The notes beneath the pieces are model-generated. The model searched no databases and had not been told where the DNA came from. It saw nothing but the letters and a program-made list of their open reading frames with translations. Position numbers and translations under genes: made by a program. Below are positions 1 through 8,048 of a DNA stretch of 64,000 bases, one piece after another. The stretch's first letter is position 1. Every line of letters starts with the position of its first letter. Source of the stretch: Flavivirga rizhaonensis (GTDB lineage: Bacteria > Bacteroidota > Bacteroidia > Flavobacteriales > Flavobacteriaceae); assembly GCF_004791695.1 (NCBI RefSeq), contig NZ_SRSO01000010.1, forward strand, positions 1-64,000. Direction: 5' to 3'.

Positions 1-2
1 TA

Positions 3-227
3 AATAAAGATCCATACGAACAAAATGATTTGTCTAGTGAAATGCCAGAAAAGGTAAATGTACTCAAAGAACTTCTTGACAAGGAATTAAACGAAATGAA
101 TGCCCAAACCCCTTATACTAATCCCAATTATTCTACAGAAAAGCTAAAAAAAATAAGTAATCGTAAAACCAACTACAGAAAGGCCAATAGAGATAGGAAT
201 AAACAAATAATGAAATTGAAAAAATAA
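3..227 (+). CDS. Sulfatase, C-terminal end (gene continues off the left edge)
   Basis: The frame is open to the first base of the window, so this is the 3' end of a longer gene. A short ORF can be opened at a TTG at position 30, but the residues before it (DPYEQNDLSS) are also coding. The pattern D-P-Y-E-x-N-D-L, then a short helix and a tail NAQTPYTNPNYS, is typical of the C-terminus of formylglycine-dependent sulfatases used by marine Bacteroidota on sulfated polysaccharides. The catalytic CxPxR region lies outside the window, so activity cannot be judged. A boundary repeat begins a few bases after the stop. Confidence 0.7.
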   Translation, partial: NKDPYEQNDLSSEMPEKVNVLKELLDKELNEMNAQTPYTNPNYSTEKLKKISNRKTNYRKANRDRNKQIMKLKK

Positions 228-230
228 ATA

Positions 231-430
231 ACGACACCACAACAATGGCCATAGTTAATACGGGTTGATGCTTAACCCTAAGTTTAGAGCTTTAAACCAA
301 GCCCGCCAAATCTTTTGATTTGGCTTTAAAATAAAAAGATAAAACAAAATTAAAATTTTGGCTAAGTACTAGACCGAAAGTTCAGTTCCCTGAATTCCCG
401 TAACTAACCAGAGCCGAGACGTTGTGCAAC
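231..430. repeat. Cassette-like boundary 1 (3' element, hairpin, 5' element)
   Basis: This non-coding stretch separates the sulfatase tail from the next gene. It starts with CACAACAATGG (238-248), which recurs exactly at 1835-1845. It carries a perfect hairpin with arms GCCAAATC (305-312) and GATTTGGC (317-324), and ends with ACGTTGTGCA (419-428). The same arrangement of CACAA-type element, hairpin and GTTGTG-type element is seen in the next boundary. The function is unknown; it superficially resembles a recombination site. Confidence 0.45.
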
Positions 431-445
431 ATTTGAGAGAAACCT

Positions 446-1135
446 ATGGGCTGGAATTTAACAGCAACATTTATTAAAGATATCGGAGATTTAGAAATCA
501 ATCTTAAATTATTGAATTCGCTGGGTTTTAAAGACTTTGAACTCGTTGGGTAATCTGATTTCAATATTGGACCTGAATTTGGAGAAACACATATTACCAA
601 TTATAAAGGTAATTTGATTATTGCTAATGCTTGTTTAAGTTGGCAATTTGCTAAACCGACACAAACCAAAACTGAAAAAAGATTTCTCGAAAGATTTCCA
701 AGCTCTGAAATTATCCAAATCTCAATCGGACACGGACTTTCTTACTGTATTTTCAAAAACGGACGGAAAATAAGGCTACGAGAAGCTGGAGATGAAATTT
801 ATCAGGATTTTGGAAATCCATTGCCAGAAGAAATAGAAGCAAGAACTCTTGAACTGATTTCAAAAGAAGATTTAAAAGAAATGCGTGAGGAATTGACCGA
901 AGAGCAAATTCAAAATGAAATGGAATTAGAAGTTACTTATGACACAGCATTTGAACTGACTAAAAGAATTTTCGAAAAAAGATATGATGAACTGGAAACT
1001 TCAGAATATGAAATGAGAGGTTTTAAATTTGTGAATAAAGCTGTTGCAAATGAAAAAGATTATGGAAAGAAATCTGAAATGCAGTTTCAAAAATATAAAC
1101 GCTGCACAATGCTATATTTAATTGCTTGGTCCTAG
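446..1135 (+). pseudogene. Small hypothetical gene, interrupted by an in-frame stop
   Basis: An ATG at 446 opens a frame reading MGWNLTATFIKDIGDLE and so on. It meets TAA at 551-553 (codon 36) and then continues open in the same frame to 1135. A secondary start is possible at TTG 614, giving a 173-residue product. I do not recognise the family. The protein is acidic and soluble, with no signal peptide or membrane segment. The last eleven codons run into the boundary repeat (GCTGCACAATGC), so the original stop was probably lost too. One substitution at 551-553 would restore a product of about 229 residues, so either recent decay or a sequencing error is possible. Confidence 0.55.
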
Positions 1136-1232
1136 CCTACTTGGAAATTCCTTCGGAATTTCTGGTTCGTTCCATTTTGCTAAATTAGTTACTTACACAC
1201 GCAACTAATCATACACGAACACGTTGTGTGCA
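1101..1232. repeat. Cassette-like boundary 2
   Basis: This lies between the broken hypothetical gene and parD. It begins CTGCACAATG (1102-1111), contains a perfect hairpin with arms GAAATTCC (1144-1151) and GGAATTTC (1155-1162), and ends ACGTTGTGTGCA (1221-1232). The order of elements matches boundary 1. GTTGTGTGCA at 1223-1232 is the exact reverse complement of TGCACACAAC at 1831-1840, so the parDE pair sits between 10-bp inverted repeats. Confidence 0.45.
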
Positions 1233-1283
1233 ATTTGGCTACGTTACCAATATTTGGTATATTTGAATAAAATTATAGTCAAA

Positions 1284-1526
1284 ATGGGAAAAAACACATC
1301 AATATCACTCGGAAATCATTTTGAGGATTTTATCCGAGAAGAAGTAAATTCTGGTAGATATGGTTCGGTTAGCGAAGTTATTCGTTCAGCTTTGAGACTT
1401 TTGGAACGAGAAGAAAAAAAGGAGAGAGAACTGATTAAAGCACTTGAAGTCGGCGAACAAAGTGGATTTGTTGAAAATTTTGACCCTAAACAAAATCTGG
1501 CTGAATTACATCGTCAACACTTATAA
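1284..1526 (+). CDS. parD: ParD-family antitoxin (ribbon-helix-helix)
   Basis: This is an 80-residue protein beginning MGKNTSISLG. Residues 5-50 form the ParD ribbon-helix-helix: a beta strand (SISLG), then FIREEVNSGRYGSVSEVIRSALRLL, the signature of the antitoxin DNA-binding domain. The C-terminal tail (about 55-80), rich in E, Q and N, is where ParD proteins wrap their toxin. ATG 1284 is chosen over an upstream TTG (1224) because the extra 20 residues do not fit the family and fall in the boundary repeat. The partner parE follows with overlapping sequence but is broken. ParD proteins normally repress their own operon; no clear operator was seen. Confidence 0.85.
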   Translation: MGKNTSISLGNHFEDFIREEVNSGRYGSVSEVIRSALRLLEREEKKERELIKALEVGEQSGFVENFDPKQNLAELHRQHL

Positions 1527-1825
1527 GTAAAAACAAATATCGAATAAGTAAACAAGCGATTGATGATTTAAATGATATTTGGGTTTATACTTTTCATAAA
1601 TGGACTAAAAAGCAAGCCGACAGATATTACGACTTAATAATCGACGAGATTGAATTTATAGCGGACAACTATCTGATTGAAAAATCCGTAGAACAAACTC
1701 GAAAGAACTATTGAGTAACGAAAATCAAATCGCATCTGATTTTTTACAGAAAAGTTGAAAATGAAATTGTGGAAATCGTTAGAATTCTGCATCAGAGAAT
1801 GGATATTAAAAAGCGACTGAAATAA
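1523..1825 (+). pseudogene. parE: ParE-family toxin, inactivated
   Basis: Translation of this frame gives SKNKYRISKQAIDDLNDIW, then a ParE/RelE-type body ending in VEIVRILHQRMDIKKRLK, which is the diagnostic ParE C-terminus. Two defects are visible. The expected start overlapping the parD stop is ATA (1523-1525), where ATGA would be normal. A TGA (1712-1714) interrupts the frame where a CGA arginine codon would fit. Both are single transitions. The toxin is therefore very probably not made, leaving an orphan antitoxin. Confidence 0.75.
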
Positions 1826-1830
1826 AAAAC

Positions 1831-1860
1831 TGCACACAACAATGGTAGCCATTGCACAAG
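1831..1860. repeat. Cassette-like boundary 3 (3' element after parE)
   Basis: TGCACACAACAATGG (1831-1845) directly follows the parE stop. It shares CACAACAATGG with boundary 1 and is the inverted partner of 1223-1232. It is followed by GTAGCCATTGCAC. No matching 5' element follows, and the array seems to end here against a decayed insertion sequence. Confidence 0.4.
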
Positions 1861-1874
1861 CCCAACAAAATGAT

Positions 1875-1900
1875 AAAAAGGAGTTTTCTAGCTCCTTTTT
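1875..1900. terminator. Hairpin between parE remnant and IS remnant
   Basis: A perfect 9-bp stem AAAAAGGAG / CTCCTTTTT with an 8-nt loop. The T-runs on both strands would let it act as a bidirectional intrinsic terminator. Confidence 0.5.
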
Positions 1901-1949
1901 AAGAGGTCTAATCTATTTAGGACAAAATACTAAGCCGATATAGCATTGC

Positions 1950-3084
1950 TCATACGCGCTTAATTTCAAACCTACAGCCATGTTTTAAACTTTGACAAAA
2001 GACAAACGGTATTCCTGCATCGCCTAGCACTGTTTTAGAAGTGAACTTCAGGTATTTCTTTAAATTATAAGCAATGGCAGAGAGGTGCATTACTTTGTTG
2101 GCCTGTTTTAACCCCAAAGTATTTATCTTTCGGAGCCCTAAAAACTGAGTGAGCGTTCCAAATAAAGGTTCCACGGTACTCTGTCGCTTTCCTTTCATGT
2201 AGCTGCCTCTCGGACTTGTTTACCCGGACGTTATTACGCTCATACGCTCACGATAAAAGGTCACCGTAAATTTCTTCTCCTGAGCCGATCTGCCTAAGCA
2301 TTGCGATCGTATTGGGCAGTCTACACAAACATGCTTTAATGCTCTATATTCCTTCTTTTTCGTATGGTCCTTTTTCTCAAAAAACACCTTTTTAAAGGGA
2401 ATGATTTTTCCCTGTGGACAGGTGTAACAATCCTTCTCTTTGTGATACCCAAACCCGTCCGGACCACCTTTGCAAGTACCGTGGGGCGGGATATAACTGC
2501 ACGGTCCCTTTTCGTTCTAAAAAAGCATAGTTCTCTCCACTGCTATAGCCCGTATCGGCAATGCAATCATGCCACAGCAAGCCCTGTTTATGCAGGCGTT
2601 TTTCTAAGCGGTCACAGATATCGCGCAAACACTGGCTGTCCTTCCCATCTGCATGATACGCCTTGATATCCGTAACCACATGATGGCCGGTACTACACAC
2701 ATGGTCAAAACGCTTGTAAACACCTGTTCAAATAAGGACTCTGGATATAGTTGTCGGGTACGACTAATCCTGGAATGCCACGGTAGTTCTTCATCGATAT
2801 CATAGTCCAAAAAATACAGGATGTCCAAACGCATACTGCTGTGCCGTATTAAATGCCTGTCACTGATGATATTTTCTATATAACCTACCATACACAGCTT
2901 GAAGAAAACAACGGAGTCAATGCTTTTTTGTCCGCTTGATCCGTAATAAGCTTTGGTCATTGGATATGGGAAGTCTAAATCTAAAACAGACTTTAATCTT
3001 CTATAAAAGTTGTGCTCGGGAACACGTTCACTCAACTGGAATTGTGCAAATAATTTTTTCTTGATAATCTTTCTTGCCTTGCAT
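1950..3084 (-). mobile_element. Decayed IS1182-family transposase
   Basis: Three pieces of one transposase lie in order on the minus strand. The N-terminal piece (3084 to about 2700) reads LSERVPEHNFYRRL and GQKSIDSVVFFKLCMVGYIENIISDR, a DUF772-type N-terminus. The middle piece (2700-2392) reads HHVVTDIKAYHADGKDSQ and ADTGYSSGENYAFLE. The C-terminal piece (2198-1950) reads KGKRQSTVEPLFGTLTQFLGL. Full family members are around 450-550 residues, so a central part is missing at about 2700, where the frame also changes. A run of six T at 3054-3059 puts the probable ATG (3082-3084) out of frame. Terminal inverted repeats were not identified. It cannot move by itself. Confidence 0.8.
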
Positions 3085-3165
3085 AACTAAAGATAATCAT
3101 TTTATCTTTATATTAGTCTTGTACAACAACCACAGAGTATTTGCTTTAAGTGTATCTAAAAACAA

Positions 3166-3193
3166 AAAAGCTTGCATTTGCATGCAAACTTTT
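3166..3193 (-). terminator. Terminator downstream of tRNA-Tyr
   Basis: On the minus strand this is a 12-bp stem with one mismatch (AAAAGTTTGCAT / ATGCAAGCTTTT, 4-nt loop) followed by a T-run, starting 11 bases past the tRNA 3' end. Confidence 0.55.
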
Positions 3194-3203
3194 CTAATTA
3201 AAG

Positions 3204-3285
<82 letters not shown>

Positions 3286-3345
3286 CAAACTGTGCGCAAA
3301 TATATTACTGTTCTTTAATTCTACAAATAAAAACATTATATTTTT

Positions 3346-6063
3346 TTACAACTCGTAACGTAATCTAAACGATAGAAATAGTGGCTGAATGTAATATTCT
3401 GTGGCACTTACAGATATACTATTTGTACTGCTATTGTTTTGCGACTTCGTATCAAATAAGTTAGTAGCTTTTATTTCATATTCAAGCTTAGCATCTTTAT
3501 TTTTTCGATACGATAAAGACGCATTTAAAAACTCATAACTATTTATCGTACCAGATGCGTTACTAAAATTATTATACGAGTAATCTGCTCTAAAAGTAAA
3601 AGATTTTAATATAAGTGCATCCACCTGTACTGAGGGTGTCTTAGTAAAGAATTTAGTATTGTTATTAGCCCCTTGGTTGTTATCTTGAATTCTATAGCGA
3701 TATCTAAGATCAACATTGGGAGCATTTCTAAAATTAGTTCGTACCCCTGCTCTATAGGTTTGTGAAAAACTTTCATTAACAGACTTTACATTTTGCACAA
3801 ATTGATTAAACTTTGAATAGCTAAAACTACCTCTCAAATTCGCTTTGATTTTCCCAAAGGCACGTTCAAACCTTCCATTTGCACTTAAACTTTCGTCTGC
3901 AAAAGTCGAATTAAACGGCGAACTAACTCGTATCACACTTCCTGGTTCGAAAATAGATGTGTTTCTTATATTATCTATGCTTTTGTTATAATTAATATTG
4001 GCAGTTACATTTGTATAATTAAACATATTAAAACTAAAATAGGATACATTTACATTATGTGATAAGGCATTCTCTAGTTCTGGATTACCCGAAAACAACG
4101 CATTATAATTATTTAGCACCAAACCACTTGCAAATCTCGACACATCTGTAAACTGTGTTTGCATCCTATAATTTAAAATAATTTGCTCACTCTTTTTTAG
4201 CTGCATTCTCATATTAAAATCTGGTAGTAATCTGAAAAAATTATCGGTTATCCGATTATCAAACTGTGTGTTTTTCGCACTATATGCATGTGCTGAAAAA
4301 CCTGGTGTAAATGTAAAAATACCTGACTTTAATCTGTAATGCACACCTAAATACAAATCACTAAAATTATATTTAATATCGTTTGTATCTATACCATTAT
4401 TAATGGTTGGTGTTGGATTAAACTGAGAATCATTATCCAGAAACTGAAAAATATTTGAGTTGAATTGTTGACTACTCAATATAGTTCCCAAGGTAAAATT
4501 GATATCACTCTTATTATTTAAAATGTTCCAATAGTCTAATTTTGCATCTGTTTGATTCGATTTTATACGCTTATCTTGTGCCACGTTGTAATCTAATTGT
4601 GCGCCGTCTAGACCTAAATTATTTGCTGTGTCATCATAATTTGCTTTATCTTCTAAAATAGCATTATAAAAAGGATCTTCATCTTGTAATAAATGCTGAA
4701 CTTCCAGTGCAAAAATATTGGTATCGTTTAGTGTATAGTAATAGTTTAAATTCTGATTAATGCTATAAGGACTCGATTTTTCCAACTGATCAACATCTCC
4801 TATAACTGATGAGAAGAAACCTTGATCTTGTGATTCTTTTGATACGCGACCTAAAATATCATAATCTAATTGATTATTGGTGTTAGGCTTATACTTGGCA
4901 GATAATTTTAACATGCCCAAATCACTACGTTGAATGGTATTGCTTTCTGTGTTTTCATCGGGAATACCTATATCTGGGTTTGTATATTTTACATCCCTAT
5001 CTTCTTGTAATTCTGTTTTACTATTAGAGAAGATAGCAAAACCGCTTAAGTCTAATGCCTTATTAGGTGACCAGCTAAAATTTGCTGCTCCAAACTTAGT
5101 ATTGATGTCTTTTGCTCTATTATTCTGAACTGTTAAAAACCCAAGGTTATTACCTCCTAAATTAATATTGGTACCACTTTGTCTACTCGGTCTTCGAAAC
5201 CCGCCTGAAAAATTGAAATAATCGCGTCGTGTGAAAGCAATTTCTCCTACATTATTTAGATCAGTAATAACATTGATACTGTACTCTGGACTATAATAAA
5301 ATAGTCTTGGTTGAAATAAATACAATTCATTTTCATTAGAAGCACCACCACCAGCAGTGATATTACCAAACCAAAAATTCTTTTTCCCTTCCTTTAGTTT
5401 AATATTGATGGCAATATTATCCTGATTATTAGTTACCCCGCTTAACTGACCTATTTCAGCATAATTTTTAAGTACTTCAACTTTATCTACAGCATTAGAA
5501 GGAATATTTTTTGTTGCTAATTTTGAATCCCCATCAAAAAAATCTTTGCCTTCAACCATCACTTTAGAAACTACTTTACCTTCTACTTCTACATCGCCAT
5601 CATCATTGATTTCTACACCTGGTAAATTCTCAAGTACATCTTCTAATTTCCTTTCTGTACCTCGGTTAAAAGAATCTGCATTATAAACAATCGTGTCTCC
5701 CTTTATGGTCACTGGCATTTCATAAACTAATTCTATTTCATCTAAAACATTATCATATCGTAATATGAAATTTTTTGTAATAGGGTCTTCTTTAATTTCT
5801 AATAGTTCTTCGCCAGTTTTTGTGCCTATATAAGTTACTTGAATTTTATATACTGTATTCTTTTTTAAACTAAGTTTATAACGTCCTTTATCGTTTGTAA
5901 TGCCATAGGAATCCAAAGCTTTTGTTTCTTGATTTATGGCCACAACATTAGCTAACTCTAAGGGATTACCTATACTGTCTTTTACGATACCTTCCAGCTT
6001 GATTTGAGCAAGAAGAGAGCTTGTTACCAGCAAGAAGAGTAACGTGGTTATTTTAAATTTCAT
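3346..6063 (-). CDS. Outer-membrane beta-barrel protein, TonB-receptor-like with carboxypeptidase-regulatory domain
   Basis: A 905-residue protein. Residues 1-19 are a signal peptide (MKFKITTLLFLLVTSSLLAQ). Residues 20-105 form a carboxypeptidase-regulatory-like beta sandwich (KLEGIVKDSIGNPLELANVVA), residues 120-225 a plug-like region (LPGVEINDDGDVEVEGK), and the rest a long beta-barrel ending in the aromatic/basic strand SFRLRYEL, typical of an outer-membrane barrel. No TonB box or SusD partner is evident. It follows two GLPGLI genes with a 35-bp gap and is very likely co-transcribed with them. Related proteins are annotated as outer-membrane beta-barrel or TonB-dependent receptors. The substrate is unknown; import or export of a peptide or siderophore is only a guess. 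Confidence 0.8.
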   Translation of the reverse strand: MKFKITTLLFLLVTSSLLAQIKLEGIVKDSIGNPLELANVVAINQETKALDSYGITNDKGRYKLSLKKNTVYKIQVTYIGTKTGEELLEIKEDPITKNFILRYDNVLDEIELVYEMPVTIKGDTIVYNADSFNRGTERKLEDVLENLPGVEINDDGDVEVEGKVVSKVMVEGKDFFDGDSKLATKNIPSNAVDKVEVLKNYAEIGQLSGVTNNQDNIAINIKLKEGKKNFWFGNITAGGGASNENELYLFQPRLFYYSPEYSINVITDLNNVGEIAFTRRDYFNFSGGFRRPSRQSGTNINLGGNNLGFLTVQNNRAKDINTKFGAANFSWSPNKALDLSGFAIFSNSKTELQEDRDVKYTNPDIGIPDENTESNTIQRSDLGMLKLSAKYKPNTNNQLDYDILGRVSKESQDQGFFSSVIGDVDQLEKSSPYSINQNLNYYYTLNDTNIFALEVQHLLQDEDPFYNAILEDKANYDDTANNLGLDGAQLDYNVAQDKRIKSNQTDAKLDYWNILNNKSDINFTLGTILSSQQFNSNIFQFLDNDSQFNPTPTINNGIDTNDIKYNFSDLYLGVHYRLKSGIFTFTPGFSAHAYSAKNTQFDNRITDNFFRLLPDFNMRMQLKKSEQIILNYRMQTQFTDVSRFASGLVLNNYNALFSGNPELENALSHNVNVSYFSFNMFNYTNVTANINYNKSIDNIRNTSIFEPGSVIRVSSPFNSTFADESLSANGRFERAFGKIKANLRGSFSYSKFNQFVQNVKSVNESFSQTYRAGVRTNFRNAPNVDLRYRYRIQDNNQGANNNTKFFTKTPSVQVDALILKSFTFRADYSYNNFSNASGTINSYEFLNASLSYRKNKDAKLEYEIKATNLFDTKSQNNSSTNSISVSATEYYIQPLFLSFRLRYEL

Positions 6064-6098
6064 TACATGTTTTTTGATTGGTTATATACTTATAAAGA

Positions 6099-6974
6099 CT
6101 ACCTTCTCCTTCCACCTGGACGACCACTACCTCTGCTAAAGTTTTCTCGCATTTCTTCAGTTTTCTTTTTCACAATAGCATGGTATGTTTCTTTTGATAC
6201 TTCCTTTCCTTTTGAAGGCTTTTTTATATCATCTTTCTCCTCCGGATTCAAGACAATTTTAGAACATAAAATGGTTGTTCTCCCTTCATTAACTTCCAGA
6301 ATTAAACCTGGAAGCCCCCAATACTCCCCTGGTCCTTGATTTACTGGAATTTGAGGCGTATACCATACTTCGACCTTAACCAAATTAGGTTTTACTTCTT
6401 TTGTAGAAAGGTCTTTGGTATTTGCAGAATCCTTTTCTTTACTTCCAACTCTATCTGGAGGCCTTCTAAATCTATTGAAATCAAAATCTGTATTCGTTTT
6501 CGTAGTTGTTGCCTTAAAACAAGTATACTTTCCTATTTGTTTTGTTTCACCAGTCATAATCCATTTTAATTGTGGCAAAGAATCTTTAATCAAAAACTGC
6601 TTTCCGAAAAACTCTTGGTCTTGCAACAATGTTTGCTCTTTCACGTTCTTATATTGATTGCCTGCTGTAAAACTACTCATCATACTTCCCCAACGTCCAG
6701 AACCAGTTCCGGGAGCTTCAAGTTTTTCTTCTTCCTTATAAATAGATTCTATCTGATTAAACGTTAGAATATATGTTTTCTCTAACATGCTTTTCATTCG
6801 TGCTGCTATACGTTTTTTTTGGTCTTCGCTCACTTGCCTTCCTCCAAACCCATTCATATCAAGAGTTGTCTTAGTTTGATAATACGCTTTCCCTTGGAAG
6901 TTTTTTTGGGCGAATGCCATGGAAAACACGAAAAACAAAACAAGAGTTGCTAATCTTTTAGAATTCATTTTCAT
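6099..6974 (-). CDS. GLPGLI family protein
   Basis: A 291-residue exported protein. Residues 1-22 are a signal peptide ending FAQ. The family-defining motif GLPGLI is at 220-225, within PGEYWGLPGLILEV, followed by the usual TTILCSKIVLNP strand and a lysine-rich helix. The C-terminus ends in glycine and arginine (GSGRPGGRRR), which is unusual. GLPGLI proteins are restricted to Bacteroidota and have no established biochemical role; they often lie beside TonB-type barrel proteins, as here. It lies between its paralogue (7081-7926) and the barrel gene on the same strand. The two paralogues share the layout FQGKAYY, EKTYILTFN, YKEEEKLEAP and PQIPVNQGP. Confidence 0.88.
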   Translation of the reverse strand: MKMNSKRLATLVLFFVFSMAFAQKNFQGKAYYQTKTTLDMNGFGGRQVSEDQKKRIAARMKSMLEKTYILTFNQIESIYKEEEKLEAPGTGSGRWGSMMSSFTAGNQYKNVKEQTLLQDQEFFGKQFLIKDSLPQLKWIMTGETKQIGKYTCFKATTTKTNTDFDFNRFRRPPDRVGSKEKDSANTKDLSTKEVKPNLVKVEVWYTPQIPVNQGPGEYWGLPGLILEVNEGRTTILCSKIVLNPEEKDDIKKPSKGKEVSKETYHAIVKKKTEEMRENFSRGSGRPGGRRR

Positions 6975-7080
6975 TGGAATAGGATATTTTTAGTTAGGTT
7001 ATTAAAATAATGTTTCTATTTTAATTTGACTAAAACTATCCTATGTAGTTTAATTACTTAATGTTAAATAACTCTTAAAA

Positions 7081-7926
7081 TTATCCGCCTATTCTAATTT
7101 CTATCCTTTCACCATCATCGCTATTCCTTTCCGGTCTATAGCGCTCCCTTTCTTCTTGCATTCTTTTTTCAATAATCTCTTCATATTTTTCCTGTGTAAC
7201 CTCTTTACCTTTTGTTGGTTCGTTTATGGCAACTTTACTTTTAGGATTTAAAACAACTCTACTACATATTATCGTTTCCTGATCATCATGTACTTCTAAA
7301 ATCAAGCCTGGCAATCCATAATACCTTGCTGGCCCACTATTTACTGGTATTTGAGGTGTGTACCATGCTGTTATTGTTACTTCCTTCATTTGTGGCCCTT
7401 CCTCTTGTTCTTCATCTAAATCCGTATCTCCATTAACACTAATAGTGCTTTCTACTATAGCAACCATACGTTTTTTAGTGGCCTTATAACAGGTATAATC
7501 ACCAATGTTTTTCGTTTCGTTTTCTAGAGTCCAATCTTCTTTTTCAAGGGTGTCTTTAATTAGAAATATTTTACCAAACACTTCATTTTGAGATGTAAAT
7601 CGATTTTCTTTTGTGTTTCTGTATAAGATATCTGATCCATCAGTAGACACAAAAACCATCTGCATTCCTGCATTTTGAGGCGCTTCTAATTTTTCATCTT
7701 CTTTATAAATAGACGCTTCTTTATTAAAATTTAAGATGTATGTTTTCTCAAATTGTTTTTTTAGCATTGCTACCATACGCTGATGCATTTCAGAATTCAT
7801 TTGCGTACTATCCAGTTTAACATCTAATTTCCTTTGTGTTTTATATGTAGCAATTCCTTGAAAATCCTGAGCGACTATGCTGTTAGAACATAAAAATGCT
7901 AGTAACACACCTAATAACTGTTTCAT
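7081..7926 (-). CDS. GLPGLI family protein (first gene of the OMP operon)
   Basis: A 281-residue paralogue of the downstream GLPGLI gene. Signal peptide 1-20 (MKQLLGVLLAFLCSNSIVAQ), GLPGLI at 204-209 in the context ARYYGLPGLILEV, and conserved EKTYILNFNKEASIYKEDEKLEAP. The C-terminal helix is strongly charged (EKRMQEERERYRPE). It is the promoter-proximal gene of the leftward operon and is divergent from a histidine kinase gene. The 122-bp gap between them holds three GTTAAC boxes. The arrangement suggests control by the neighbouring response regulator, and tandem duplication of an ancestral gene. Function unknown. Confidence 0.88.
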   Translation of the reverse strand: MKQLLGVLLAFLCSNSIVAQDFQGIATYKTQRKLDVKLDSTQMNSEMHQRMVAMLKKQFEKTYILNFNKEASIYKEDEKLEAPQNAGMQMVFVSTDGSDILYRNTKENRFTSQNEVFGKIFLIKDTLEKEDWTLENETKNIGDYTCYKATKKRMVAIVESTISVNGDTDLDEEQEEGPQMKEVTITAWYTPQIPVNSGPARYYGLPGLILEVHDDQETIICSRVVLNPKSKVAINEPTKGKEVTQEKYEEIIEKRMQEERERYRPERNSDDGERIEIRIGG

Positions 7927-7983
7927 TTTAATTCGTTTTAATGATTAATGCTACAAATGTGGCACTTCATTTAAAACATAATA

Positions 7984-8009
7984 GTTAACGAGTGTTAACG
8001 TGTGTTAAC
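7984..8009. promoter_or_regulatory. Triple GTTAAC direct repeat, likely response-regulator operator
   Basis: GTTAAC occurs at 7984-7989, 7994-7999 and 8004-8009, an exact 10-bp period, in the divergent gap between the GLPGLI/OMP operon and the kinase gene. OmpR-family regulators typically bind tandem direct repeats one helical turn apart, so this is a strong candidate site for the regulator encoded at 9553-10236. A related TTTTAACG follows at 8027-8034. Confidence 0.6.
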
Positions 8010-8036
8010 CGATTCGTTTTATAAGGTTTTAACGTT

Positions 8037-8044
8037 TACTTTTG
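8037..8044 (+). promoter_or_regulatory. Promoter -7 element for the kinase gene
   Basis: TACTTTTG matches the Bacteroidota -7 consensus TAnnTTTG and ends only 4 bases before the ATG at 8049. If used, transcription would start at or very near the start codon, giving a leaderless or nearly leaderless mRNA. The -33 TTG is not clear. Confidence 0.35.
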
Positions 8045-8048
8045 AGAT

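Noticed and set aside
382..600. A 72-codon minus-strand ORF
   Set aside because: It is antisense to the hypothetical gene starting at 446 and covers the boundary repeat.
231..1860. A classical integron
   Set aside because: The cores differ from GTTRRRY/RYYYAAC at one position, the sites are long, and no IntI-type gene is present; kept only as a cassette-like hypothesis.
2364..2666. A 100-codon plus-strand ORF
   Set aside because: It lies antisense to the IS1182 transposase remnant.
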